Shown: positions 16,385-24,318 of the stretch, in pieces | How positions within the stretch are numbered: position 1 is the first letter of the stretch | How the letters are laid out: each line of letters starts with the position of its first letter | Assembly: GCF_000374585.1 (NCBI RefSeq) | Contig: NZ_KB894646.1 | Coordinates: 124,001-188,000, forward strand | Reading direction: 5' to 3' | DNA length: 64,000 nt | DNA from: Phocaeicola barnesiae DSM 18169 = JCM 13652 | GTDB taxonomy: Bacteria > Bacteroidota > Bacteroidia > Bacteroidales > Bacteroidaceae | Notes under the pieces: generated by a model | What the model was told of the DNA's origin: nothing | What the model saw: only the letters and a program-made list of their open reading frames with translations | The model's database searches: none | Position numbers and translations under genes: made by a program

Positions 16385-19300
16385 TCATTTGATTACCCGG
16401 TAAGGGATGGTGAACCATACCATGAACCCTTGCCCATCAGGCACAGATTCGGCATTGATACGGCATCCTCTCAGCCCGGCAAACTCGTCGTGGTCACGGA
16501 TGATCTGCTTGCATACCAAATATTCAGTACCGGTCAGTCCCCCACCCGGACTTCCCTGTTGCATCCGGTTCTTATCCGGATAAAACAGCTCGTTCAGCTC
16601 CGACCGCGTAAAATTACGACGAGAATCAATAAAATCAAAACGAACGAACGCTTCTGTCCGATAAATTTTCAATATTAACTTTCCTTCCCGGGGAAAACGC
16701 ATGGCCTCATCCAGCAGATTTTCCAGAAGGAAAGCCAGCAAGACCTTGTCGCCCGACACCCATAACGGTTCAGCCTCGACCTCCAGCGTCAAACGGAAAG
16801 ACTGTTTCCGGTTCATCCGTTGCAAATAACGCAAAGCCTGGGCCGAAAGCTCTTCTACACTGACATCCGAACGCCGGAAGGTGATTCCTTCCAATTGCCG
16901 CGACGCGCACGAAGTCAACAAGGTAAATACCTCCTTGTAATATTCCACCAGCTCCGACATGGCCTCCAGCTGTTCCTGCTCCTCCCGACCGGCCAGATTC
17001 TCCTGCGTCAGGCGGTCCACAATCTGCTTGATGCGATTCGGATAATAAATGGTTTCATGCTTGATGGTAGACAAGCAATTATCAAGCACCATATTCTGTA
17101 CATGCAACTGATTCTCCTCAAACGAAGTCCTCCGTGCATCATCCTGAGCCAGCTCGATGTCATGGAATTTACCCTGCACGGTCACCAACGTATGATAAAG
17201 TACACTACCCAAATAACCGGACATCAATTGTACCAGCAACTGGTCCTCCTCCTGATTATAGGGCCGGGAAGTCTGTAAAGCCAACAACCCGATGCAATGC
17301 TTCTCACCTCCCGCCTCGTTCCACAAAGGCAAAAAGCACCAGCCGGCATCGGTGGACCAGAATACCTGCTCCTTCTCGAAGGCACGTTTCATCCGTTCCT
17401 CCAGCTCCTCGTCTGTGACTTCCTGGTAATAAGCCGTTTCGAAGGCCTTCCATTCTTCGTTATAGACCATCAAAGCCAAATTGGTGAGGGGTATCAACTC
17501 GTTGAGTTCATTGAACACCCCGTTCACAAGGATGTGGGGAATGCTCGACACCGGTTCTTTCTCCGCTTCGGCCGACGCAAGGAAGAGGGCATTGTTGACC
17601 GCAAAGACCTGCTCCATGTTGTACCGGTAACGCAACTGTTTCCGGATATATAACAAGTAATAGGCAACTATTCCCCCAAGTACCAGCAACAGGAAAATGG
17701 CCAACGCTATCAGCTTGTTGTTGGCCGACTGCTGCATCTGCTTGCAATAATAATCCAGCGAATTGTCCTCACTCAACAGCTTGTAGAGGGTGGTATAGGC
17801 AGCATTGTTATAACGGTAACGGCGGAAATCCTTGACCGCCAGGCTGGCTACCGCCGCTTCGTTGCGTACATCCAGCAAGATGTAATAATCCGTATCGAAT
17901 CCGTTGGCCAACCAGGTCAGTTCGGCGGCCTGTCCCGCTCCATACAGACGCGCCAGAGGTCCTTCACTATCCGCATATTGCTGATAATGTTTGTTCATGT
18001 AATAAAGTACGCTATCCGCCAAAGTCAATGCGGTGGTATAATCACCATTCACGTTGTTGTCATATACCCGGTTGGCATAGTCGTTGGCAATCGCCAACAG
18101 GCTATCGTAGGAAGCTACGGCAGAGGGAACAGGCAACGTGTCCTGACCGGAGTCTGCCATCCGCGACGTGGAAGCGTGCTGAGAACATCCTCCCATTTGC
18201 ATACCGCACACAAGGATACCCATCCATATTCCCAGACGCCGGAGCCCTTTCGGCAAACGGAAGAAAAAGCGGCTTCCCTTTCCCGGAGCACTCTCTATCC
18301 GGAACGTACAGACCTGGAACAATGCGTTCGTTTTCCGGTATTTTTCAATGATTCCCTTACAATTCATCAGACCGAAGCCGTTTCCTTTCTGCTTTTGCAG
18401 GGATTGTGTGTCGATAGCTGTATCCATCCCTATCTGTTTGGAATCGTACACCTTTTCCCCTAGAATGCGGTTGACATCCGTTTCGGAAAGCCCCGGTCCA
18501 TTATCGGTTACGGCTATCTCCACATAGGTTTCCGTTTCCTCTGCAGAGAGTTCGATACGTCCCCCTGCGGGAGTATATTTACGGGCATTTTCGGCAAGGG
18601 TATTGATCATGAACAACGTCAACGCCTTGTCGGCCTTCACTACCGCCGTAGTCTGAGGGACCACGAACGTCTGACGCTTCAACTCGAACGAGCGTCTGCC
18701 TTTGGCCAAGGTCTGGAAAAGTTCATTCAGCTCGAAACTTTCGATATTCAGGCTGACCGTACCCTGCCGCATCTTAATCCATAGCGCCAGGATATCATTG
18801 TATTCATTGATGCGGGTGATGAGTTCGTCGATATATTGCAGTTTCCCTGCTTTCAGGGAATAATGGGCGGAAGGCAAGGTCCGCAACTTGTTCACCTCAT
18901 TCACGACCCGGTCTATGTACGGCAAGATACCGGTCACCAAAGCCAGGCATGTCTTCTTCACCTCATTCTCGCATTTGTTCTCCACCAAATGCTTCTCATG
19001 CACATACTGCTCCTTCTCCACCCTGCGCCGCTCATCGTCCAAGGAGACCAGATTCTGCCCGTTCTCGAGCGTCCAGGCCAGATAAGGCACCAGCAGTCTG
19101 ACGAGTACCTTTTCTTCCTTTCGAAGGGGTGTCAGCGGATGGAGCCACAAGGTACCCACCGGGTCCTGTTTTCCGGGAGATACCAATGCGTAATTGACCA
19201 CCTGTTCCGATTTAGTCCAATCGGGACGCGCTTCGGCATCATCGCCGGCAACCTCTATCCAAAGTTCGCCGGAACGGAAAATGGCAAGCAGGTCCTCCTG

Positions 19301-20821
19301 CACCGTCCGGCACACGGCTTCCTTGATTTCCTCCATCCCCGATGCCTGGGGAGGGACCGAAGACGTAATCTTCCGGCAGACCTCCAGCACCCTCTTCAAC
19401 TCGTTTACGTATTGGGTATTCCGGGTTCTCCAGTAACGGTTCAGGAAGACAAAAACCAGTACCAACAGGATGAAACTGATTCCCACCAGCAACAACAAGC
19501 CGTTCAATTGGCTCGATTCCGACTCCAGCATCCCGTAACGGCTTTCCAGTTCCTTGTCCTGACGGGTATAATCCAGAATATCCAGGTAAATGTTCCGGTT
19601 GAAATCCGATTCCACCTTACGGTCCATAGCCGCATACGTCCGGCTCAGCTGCTCCCGCAAGCGGGCAATCCATTCCGGTACGGTCTTGATACCTTCATCA
19701 TTAATCCAGGTCAGCTCGGTAGACCGTTCCTGACCGGGCACAAAAGTAAACAACCGGTCGAGGGTATCTTCGCAATGGTAATATTTTTCATGGTGACGGT
19801 TGACATACCCCAAGGCCTCGGCCAGGTTCCGCAAGGCCTTTTCCGGTTCACCCATGGAATTATAGTAACTGGCCATGGTACGATAGGTCCCCGAAATCTG
19901 GTACCAGTCTCCGTAGCGCTTGAACAAGCGCAAAGCTTCACGGGCGAAACGCAAAGGCAAAGAATCCAGCGGAACATCATTCGGGTTGACCAGTCGCATC
20001 AAACCTTCGCGCTCCCTGGAAAGCAACTCCCGATTCGAACGGAACAGCAACAGCTCGGCCATCGCCTGCAATGCATTTGCCTCGAAATAGATATACCCCT
20101 GCGCATGACTGGCCTGCAGGCATTCCACCAGGCAACTGAACTCCCCCTTTGTTATTTCGGCAGCCGTCGCTCCACGGTACATGCCACCGGACCCCTTCAT
20201 GTACAGATAATAAAGCCATTGCGCCGAATCGGCCTTGATCCAATCCGGCGAAACGGCCTCTATGGAAGCCAATGATTCATCTTCCTGCTGCAAATAATAA
20301 TAATAGATGCCTGAAACGATATAGAACTCCGACAGGGCATAATCCATCCGCTTTCTGACGGCATCATTCTCCAGAGAAATCTGGTCCTCCCGTATCCGTC
20401 TGATCCGCCGCAATGCGCTGTTCCGGTAATCATAGAACTCCTTGTTCATCGATGTACGCTGGCAGATTTTCATCAGCCCGATATCGGCTATCAGACTTTC
20501 CACTTCGTTGTTGCTGGCCGATAAAGCTTTCCGGTACAAGCGGATGGCCTGTTCGAAATCCATACGCATAAAGGCACAGAAAGCCATGTTGTTCAAGGCT
20601 TCTGCCCGTACGGATGGCGAAGCGGCAGAATATTCATACGCCTGCCCGGCAGCCCGTGCGGCCCTGGGCAAATCCTTATAACGCAACGCGTAGGAAACCT
20701 GATTCAACGAATCGGCCGTATGCAACAAAGATTGCCTCTGACCAGCAGAAGTACAAGAAACCACCATTGACGCACACACAAGGCCCGCGCCAATCCATCC
20801 GACATATCGTTTCCGGTCCAT
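16385..20821 (-). CDS. Double sensor-histidine-kinase-like protein (DUF5112/DUF5113 type)
   Basis: 1478 residues in one frame. Half 1: lipoprotein-like signal (Cys23), TPR-like helices (about 30-400), membrane helix 440-461, a DHp-like helix near 616-646, and an ATPase domain with N-box Asn740/Asn745, G1 DNGPGL (773-778) and G2 GNGFGL (813-818). Half 2: a second signal-like segment (863-879, lipobox-like GGC), helical sensor region, membrane helix 1036-1058, a GAF-like stretch, an H-box with His1255 (IKHETIYYP) and a poor ATPase domain. The His equivalent in half 1 seems to be Gly; in half 2 the second N-box Asn is Glu1372 and G1 lacks its glycines. It is followed by its response regulator. 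The ligand is unknown. Confidence 0.8.
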   Translation of the reverse strand: MDRKRYVGWIGAGLVCASMVVSCTSAGQRQSLLHTADSLNQVSYALRYKDLPRAARAAGQAYEYSAASPSVRAEALNNMAFCAFMRMDFEQAIRLYRKALSASNNEVESLIADIGLMKICQRTSMNKEFYDYRNSALRRIRRIREDQISLENDAVRKRMDYALSEFYIVSGIYYYYLQQEDESLASIEAVSPDWIKADSAQWLYYLYMKGSGGMYRGATAAEITKGEFSCLVECLQASHAQGYIYFEANALQAMAELLLFRSNRELLSREREGLMRLVNPNDVPLDSLPLRFAREALRLFKRYGDWYQISGTYRTMASYYNSMGEPEKALRNLAEALGYVNRHHEKYYHCEDTLDRLFTFVPGQERSTELTWINDEGIKTVPEWIARLREQLSRTYAAMDRKVESDFNRNIYLDILDYTRQDKELESRYGMLESESSQLNGLLLLVGISFILLVLVFVFLNRYWRTRNTQYVNELKRVLEVCRKITSSVPPQASGMEEIKEAVCRTVQEDLLAIFRSGELWIEVAGDDAEARPDWTKSEQVVNYALVSPGKQDPVGTLWLHPLTPLRKEEKVLVRLLVPYLAWTLENGQNLVSLDDERRRVEKEQYVHEKHLVENKCENEVKKTCLALVTGILPYIDRVVNEVNKLRTLPSAHYSLKAGKLQYIDELITRINEYNDILALWIKMRQGTVSLNIESFELNELFQTLAKGRRSFELKRQTFVVPQTTAVVKADKALTLFMINTLAENARKYTPAGGRIELSAEETETYVEIAVTDNGPGLSETDVNRILGEKVYDSKQIGMDTAIDTQSLQKQKGNGFGLMNCKGIIEKYRKTNALFQVCTFRIESAPGKGSRFFFRLPKGLRRLGIWMGILVCGMQMGGCSQHASTSRMADSGQDTLPVPSAVASYDSLLAIANDYANRVYDNNVNGDYTTALTLADSVLYYMNKHYQQYADSEGPLARLYGAGQAAELTWLANGFDTDYYILLDVRNEAAVASLAVKDFRRYRYNNAAYTTLYKLLSEDNSLDYYCKQMQQSANNKLIALAIFLLLVLGGIVAYYLLYIRKQLRYRYNMEQVFAVNNALFLASAEAEKEPVSSIPHILVNGVFNELNELIPLTNLALMVYNEEWKAFETAYYQEVTDEELEERMKRAFEKEQVFWSTDAGWCFLPLWNEAGGEKHCIGLLALQTSRPYNQEEDQLLVQLMSGYLGSVLYHTLVTVQGKFHDIELAQDDARRTSFEENQLHVQNMVLDNCLSTIKHETIYYPNRIKQIVDRLTQENLAGREEQEQLEAMSELVEYYKEVFTLLTSCASRQLEGITFRRSDVSVEELSAQALRYLQRMNRKQSFRLTLEVEAEPLWVSGDKVLLAFLLENLLDEAMRFPREGKLILKIYRTEAFVRFDFIDSRRNFTRSELNELFYPDKNRMQQGSPGGGLTGTEYLVCKQIIRDHDEFAGLRGCRINAESVPDGQGFMVWFTIPYRVIK

Positions 20822-20845
20822 ACGCTTGTTTACCTATTTACATGC

Positions 20846-20892
20846 GAAAGAGATTGTATCATTCCTTATGGAAGAAAGATACAACCTCTTTC
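20846..20892. repeat. 15-bp inverted repeat in the sensor gene leader
   Basis: GAAAGAGATTGTATC (20846-20860) pairs with GATACAACCTCTTTC (20878-20892) with a single mismatch that becomes G-U in RNA. It lies between the histone-like gene stop and the sensor gene start, on the transcript of both. No T-run follows, so it may be a processing or attenuation hairpin rather than a classic terminator. Confidence 0.6.
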
Positions 20893-20901
20893 AATTACAT
20901 T

Positions 20902-20909
20902 CAAAAGTA
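20902..20909 (-). promoter_or_regulatory. Promoter -7 box for the sensor-kinase operon
   Basis: TACTTTTG on the minus strand, with CAAA (TTTG on the minus strand) at 20935-20938, 25 bases further upstream. The predicted start lies at the beginning of the hairpin at 20846-20892. Confidence 0.5.
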
Positions 20910-20916
20910 GAAACAA

Positions 20917-21093
20917 TTATTTCTTGGAATCTTCCAAAGATACTTTTCTGAATTCTTTCAAGGCTTTTTCAAGTTCAAGAGATGCCTTGCGAGCACGAGT
21001 ACCTGCAGCTTTGTTTCCTTTTTCAGCCTGCATTCCAGCATCAACTATAAAAGCTGCGCTGAGTTCCTTAATTTTAGCAATCAGTTCATTCAT
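20917..21093 (-). CDS. Histone H1-like protein (Hc1-type)
   Basis: 58 residues, beginning MNELIAKIKELSAAF and ending EFRKVSLEDSKK. The core KGNKAAGTRARKASLELEKA is the conserved heart of the small histone H1-like proteins found throughout Bacteroides. It is Lys/Ala-rich and helical, and is expected to bind DNA and compact the nucleoid. The gene lies between tilS and the sensor operon on the same strand, with separate upstream sequence. It is below the usual ORF size cut-off and easily missed. Confidence 0.85.
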   Translation of the reverse strand: MNELIAKIKELSAAFIVDAGMQAEKGNKAAGTRARKASLELEKALKEFRKVSLEDSKK

Positions 21094-21230
21094 TCTACCA
21101 TCAATATTAAAATGTTAAATCACTCAAAGTAAATATAAATCGCTCAATTATATATACTTTCATCCGTATTTTTTATGTTTTTTAATGTATGGAGTGCCTT
21201 TTCCTTACTTCTCCGGCCCTTTTGAGTACA

Positions 21231-22514
21231 TTACACGTGTTTTTCGACCGAAAGTACAAGAACATTTCGGGTTTGTTCCGTCACCCTGAAGCGGTGGTCG
21301 GTACGTTCGTTCACCAGCCAGACGATGGTATCGCCTGCGGTCACCACATACTGCTCTTCTTTCTCGAAACGGGTGAATTTCCGGTCGCGCAGGTAATCAC
21401 GTACCCGTTTGAAATGCTTCATGCCATAGGGGATGAAACGGTCGCCCGATTGCCATTTACGGAGCGATAGCTGCGCCGTAACCTTATCGGCATCCAAATA
21501 AGCCTTATCCGGTACGTGCGGGACGCTGAAAGGCCCTTCCACCGGGAAACGTTCCGTTACCAGCCGGTAATGAATGTCTGCCGCTTCCTTAGGCGAAAGA
21601 ATCAGCAGTTCACGGTCACGCAACAATCTCCATTCCGCCGTCTGATACCATCGTCCGCAAGGACCGTTCAACCCTTGAAAAATATCTTTCAACTGGCTGG
21701 CATTGAATCCGAACGGATGAAGCCACTCGTAAAGCAACGCCTGTGGCGAGACTTCCTGCAACAAGGCCCCGATAGCCATCTGCCTGCCGTCTTTCAGGAC
21801 ACGCTTCAGACCTTCATCGATTCCCTTCCGATAAACGGCCTCGACTTGCGTCAACCGTTCTGACGTTTCCAAAAGGGACTCTACAAACGAAGGATTGATT
21901 TCCTGAAACTTCGGAAAGATGTTCAAGCGAATCTTGTTCCGCATGTATTCATCCTGCAGATTCGTACTGTCGGTGACGTATGCCTGTTTCAACTCAGCCA
22001 GGTACCGACGTATCTCGTCGCGGTCGACTCCCAGCAACGGCCGGACAACGGTTCCGTTGACAGGGGAGATTCCTTTCAATCCACGGATACCTGTTCCGCG
22101 CAACAAATTCAGAATCAGGGTTTCTGCGCTATCATTCCGATGGTGAGCTACTGCTATGACATCGCACCCCATGCGGCAACGCATTTCTTCAAACCAGGCG
22201 TAACGTAACTCACGGGCAGCCATTTCGATGGATATCCGATGCGTATTCGCATAACCTTCCGTATCGAAATGCCTGACCTCCAGATTCACCTGCCGTTCCC
22301 GGCACAGAGCCCTCACAAATTCTTCGTCACGGTCGGACTCATCGTTTCGCAGACAGAAATTACAATGTACAGCCTGACACGAAAATCCCAACTCCAGCAG
22401 GACACGCAGCAAAGCCACCGAATCCGCGCCTCCACTCAAGGCCACCAGCACTTTATCCGCAGGCTGGAAAAGCTGCTTCTCCGTTATGTATTGATATACT
22501 TTCTCTTTAAACAT
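21231..22514 (-). CDS. tilS: tRNA(Ile)-lysidine synthetase
   Basis: 427 residues from the ATG at 22514; an upstream ATG at 22559 adds an unlikely extension and lies at the promoter. The N-terminal PP-loop ATPase has VALSGGADSVALL (SGGxDS motif). The middle and C-terminal TilS domains follow, with the C-terminal substrate-binding part around LSLRKWQSGDRFIPYGM. It converts C34 of the CAU anticodon of tRNA-Ile2 to lysidine, needed to read AUA; essential. Single-gene unit with a TATCTTTG box. Confidence 0.95.
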   Translation of the reverse strand: MFKEKVYQYITEKQLFQPADKVLVALSGGADSVALLRVLLELGFSCQAVHCNFCLRNDESDRDEEFVRALCRERQVNLEVRHFDTEGYANTHRISIEMAARELRYAWFEEMRCRMGCDVIAVAHHRNDSAETLILNLLRGTGIRGLKGISPVNGTVVRPLLGVDRDEIRRYLAELKQAYVTDSTNLQDEYMRNKIRLNIFPKFQEINPSFVESLLETSERLTQVEAVYRKGIDEGLKRVLKDGRQMAIGALLQEVSPQALLYEWLHPFGFNASQLKDIFQGLNGPCGRWYQTAEWRLLRDRELLILSPKEAADIHYRLVTERFPVEGPFSVPHVPDKAYLDADKVTAQLSLRKWQSGDRFIPYGMKHFKRVRDYLRDRKFTRFEKEEQYVVTAGDTIVWLVNERTDHRFRVTEQTRNVLVLSVEKHV

Positions 22515-22556
22515 ACAAGCGTTCGAACATAGATTCCACCAAACACGACTACAGCA

Positions 22557-22564
22557 CAAAGATA
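22557..22564 (-). promoter_or_regulatory. Promoter -7 box for tilS
   Basis: TATCTTTG on the minus strand. Predicted leader of about 36 nt to the ATG at 22514. Confidence 0.55.
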
Positions 22565-22657
22565 CAGAGTTACCGGCATATATTCACGGGATACGTCTAC
22601 AAAAAACAGCCTGGGAAAAATCCTTTTCCTCCGGGAATGGAAAAAACGACCGATTCC

Positions 22658-22688
22658 TTGGCAATCCGCAGAAATAACATTAGCTTTG
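22658..22688 (+). promoter_or_regulatory. Promoter (-33 and -7) for mannose-1-phosphate guanylyltransferase
   Basis: TTG at 22658-22660 is followed after 20 bases by TAGCTTTG at 22681-22688, close to the Bacteroidales two-box consensus. Leader of about 59 nt. Confidence 0.65.
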
Positions 22689-22753
22689 CATAATAAGCTG
22701 AATTTTGGCTAAAAAACTACAACAGAAATAGAAACTTATCATAGGTATATAAT

Positions 22754-23803
22754 ATGGCAGATAATCACCTCGTCATCATGGCAGGAGGAATCGGCAGTCG
22801 TTTCTGGCCAATGAGTACCCCTGCATATCCCAAACAGTTCATCGACATTATGGGTTGTGGTAGAACCCTCATCCAACTGACCGCAGATCGTTTCAGCGGT
22901 ATCTGCCCGATGGAAAACCGTTGGGTAGTGACCTCTCAAAAATATACTTCCATCGTAAAAGAACAGTTACCCGAGATTCCGGAACAGAACATCCTGTCGG
23001 AACCGGAAGCCCGGAATACGGCTCCCTGCATCGCGTATGCCTGTTGGAAAATCAAGCAACGTCATCCTGAGGCAAACATCGTAGTCGCTCCTTCGGACGC
23101 TTTTGTTCTTGATGTCGAAGAATTCAGACGTTGCATCAAAGTGGCATTGGACTTTACCCAAACGGGAACAGCCATCGTCACACTCGGCATGAAACCGAAC
23201 CGGCCTGAAACAGGATACGGATACATTTGTTCAGGAGAAAAATTGCCCGACCAGGAAATCCACCAGGTAGAATCATTCCGTGAAAAGCCTGACCTGGAAA
23301 CCGCCAAGAAATACCTGGCCGCAGGAAACTACCTGTGGAATGCAGGAATCTTTGTATGGAATGTACATACGATTACAGCAGCCATCCGCCAATATGCGCC
23401 ACAAATCGCCGGAGTAATGGATGAGTTGTCCCCCAGTCTGTATACCGACCGGGAAGCCGAAGAGCTGAAACGTCTTTTCCCAACCTGCGACAAGATTTCG
23501 ATTGACTATGCCGTCATGGAAAAGGCTTCCAACATCTATGTACTTCCTGCCGAATTCGGTTGGAGCGACCTGGGCACCTGGGGCTCACTGCATACTCATC
23601 TGCAACAGGATACGGATGGAAATGCCCAGGTAGGACAGGACGTGAAGTTTTTTGATTGCAAGAACTGCGTTGTACATACCAGCGAAGAGCGTAAAGTAGT
23701 CCTGCAGGGGCTGGACGGCTATATCGTAGCAGAAAAAGACGGATACCTGCTGATTTGCCGGCTGGAAGAAGAGCAACGCATCAAGGAATTCTCACAAGAC
23801 TGA
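22754..23803 (+). CDS. Mannose-1-phosphate guanylyltransferase
   Basis: 349 residues, nucleotidyltransferase fold. The signature MAGGIGSRFWPMSTPAYPKQF near residues 10-30 binds GTP; GYGYI and SFREKPD lie in the sugar-phosphate site, and FGWSDLGTWGSL is the conserved C-terminal motif. It makes GDP-mannose from mannose-1-phosphate and GTP for envelope glycans and GDP-fucose. It lacks the phosphomannose isomerase domain of the bifunctional ManC/AlgA proteins (about 480 residues). Single-gene unit with a good promoter and a 3' hairpin. Confidence 0.92.
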   Translation: MADNHLVIMAGGIGSRFWPMSTPAYPKQFIDIMGCGRTLIQLTADRFSGICPMENRWVVTSQKYTSIVKEQLPEIPEQNILSEPEARNTAPCIAYACWKIKQRHPEANIVVAPSDAFVLDVEEFRRCIKVALDFTQTGTAIVTLGMKPNRPETGYGYICSGEKLPDQEIHQVESFREKPDLETAKKYLAAGNYLWNAGIFVWNVHTITAAIRQYAPQIAGVMDELSPSLYTDREAEELKRLFPTCDKISIDYAVMEKASNIYVLPAEFGWSDLGTWGSLHTHLQQDTDGNAQVGQDVKFFDCKNCVVHTSEERKVVLQGLDGYIVAEKDGYLLICRLEEEQRIKEFSQD

Positions 23804-23819
23804 TTCAGCCGATACAACG

Positions 23820-23869
23820 AAAGCGTCCTGGAAGAAACTGTTACCCAGCCATTCTTCCAGGACGCTTCG
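23820..23869. terminator. Hairpin between convergent guanylyltransferase and ACT genes
   Basis: AAGCGTCCTGGAAGAA pairs with TTCTTCCAGGACGCTT around a short loop. Only a weak T-rich tail follows on either side. It lies between two convergent genes and can serve both. Confidence 0.7.
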
Positions 23870-23885
23870 TTTATCTTACAGGAAC

Positions 23886-24302
23886 TTACAGGTTATTACC
23901 TGTCAGCACATCGCATTGATCGGTCTTCAGCACCTCCAGGCAAGCCTGCAGGTCGGTCGGACGAATCACCACGTTGGCCTTGTCGCCTTGTGCAAACGCA
24001 TACATGTATTCGATGAATACCTGATGCTCGGCCAGGTGCTCGAGGATAACCGCCAACGAACCGGCTACATTGGGACAACTGATGCAGATTACATCGGTCT
24101 GTACCACCGAGAAGTTTGCCGCACGCAGCACTTCCACCGCCCGTTCCACATCCGAAACAATCAACCGCAGGATACCGAAGTCAGTCGTTTCGGCCATGCT
24201 GAACGCATGCATGTTGATGCCCGCTTTTCCCAAGGCTTTGGTTACATCGTTTATTCTTCCGCTCTTGTTCTCGAGGAACACAGAAATCTGTTTGATAGTC
24301 AT
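23886..24302 (-). CDS. ACT-domain regulatory protein
   Basis: 138 residues from the ATG at 24302, chosen because GGAGGT lies 5 bases upstream; the ATG at 24314 overlaps that site. Two ACT domains (about 1-70 and 71-138) starting IKQISVFLENKSGRINDVTKAL. ACT domains bind amino acids. It follows the PaaK gene by 16 bases at the end of an arylpyruvate operon, so an aromatic amino acid is a reasonable ligand by inference. No catalytic domain. Confidence 0.85.
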   Translation of the reverse strand: MTIKQISVFLENKSGRINDVTKALGKAGINMHAFSMAETTDFGILRLIVSDVERAVEVLRAANFSVVQTDVICISCPNVAGSLAVILEHLAEHQVFIEYMYAFAQGDKANVVIRPTDLQACLEVLKTDQCDVLTGNNL

Positions 24303-24318
24303 GGTAACCTCCATTTCT

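Noticed and set aside
18200..18223. Possible separate gene start within the double sensor
   Set aside because: An ATG in a signal-like segment exists, but the frame is continuous from upstream, no stop, ribosome site or promoter separates the halves, so one fused gene is the simplest reading.
18836..20275. 479-codon open frame on the plus strand inside the sensor-kinase gene
   Set aside because: It runs opposite a coherent protein with sensor and ATPase motifs, has no recognisable domain and no promoter box, and its residue use is typical of an antisense shadow.
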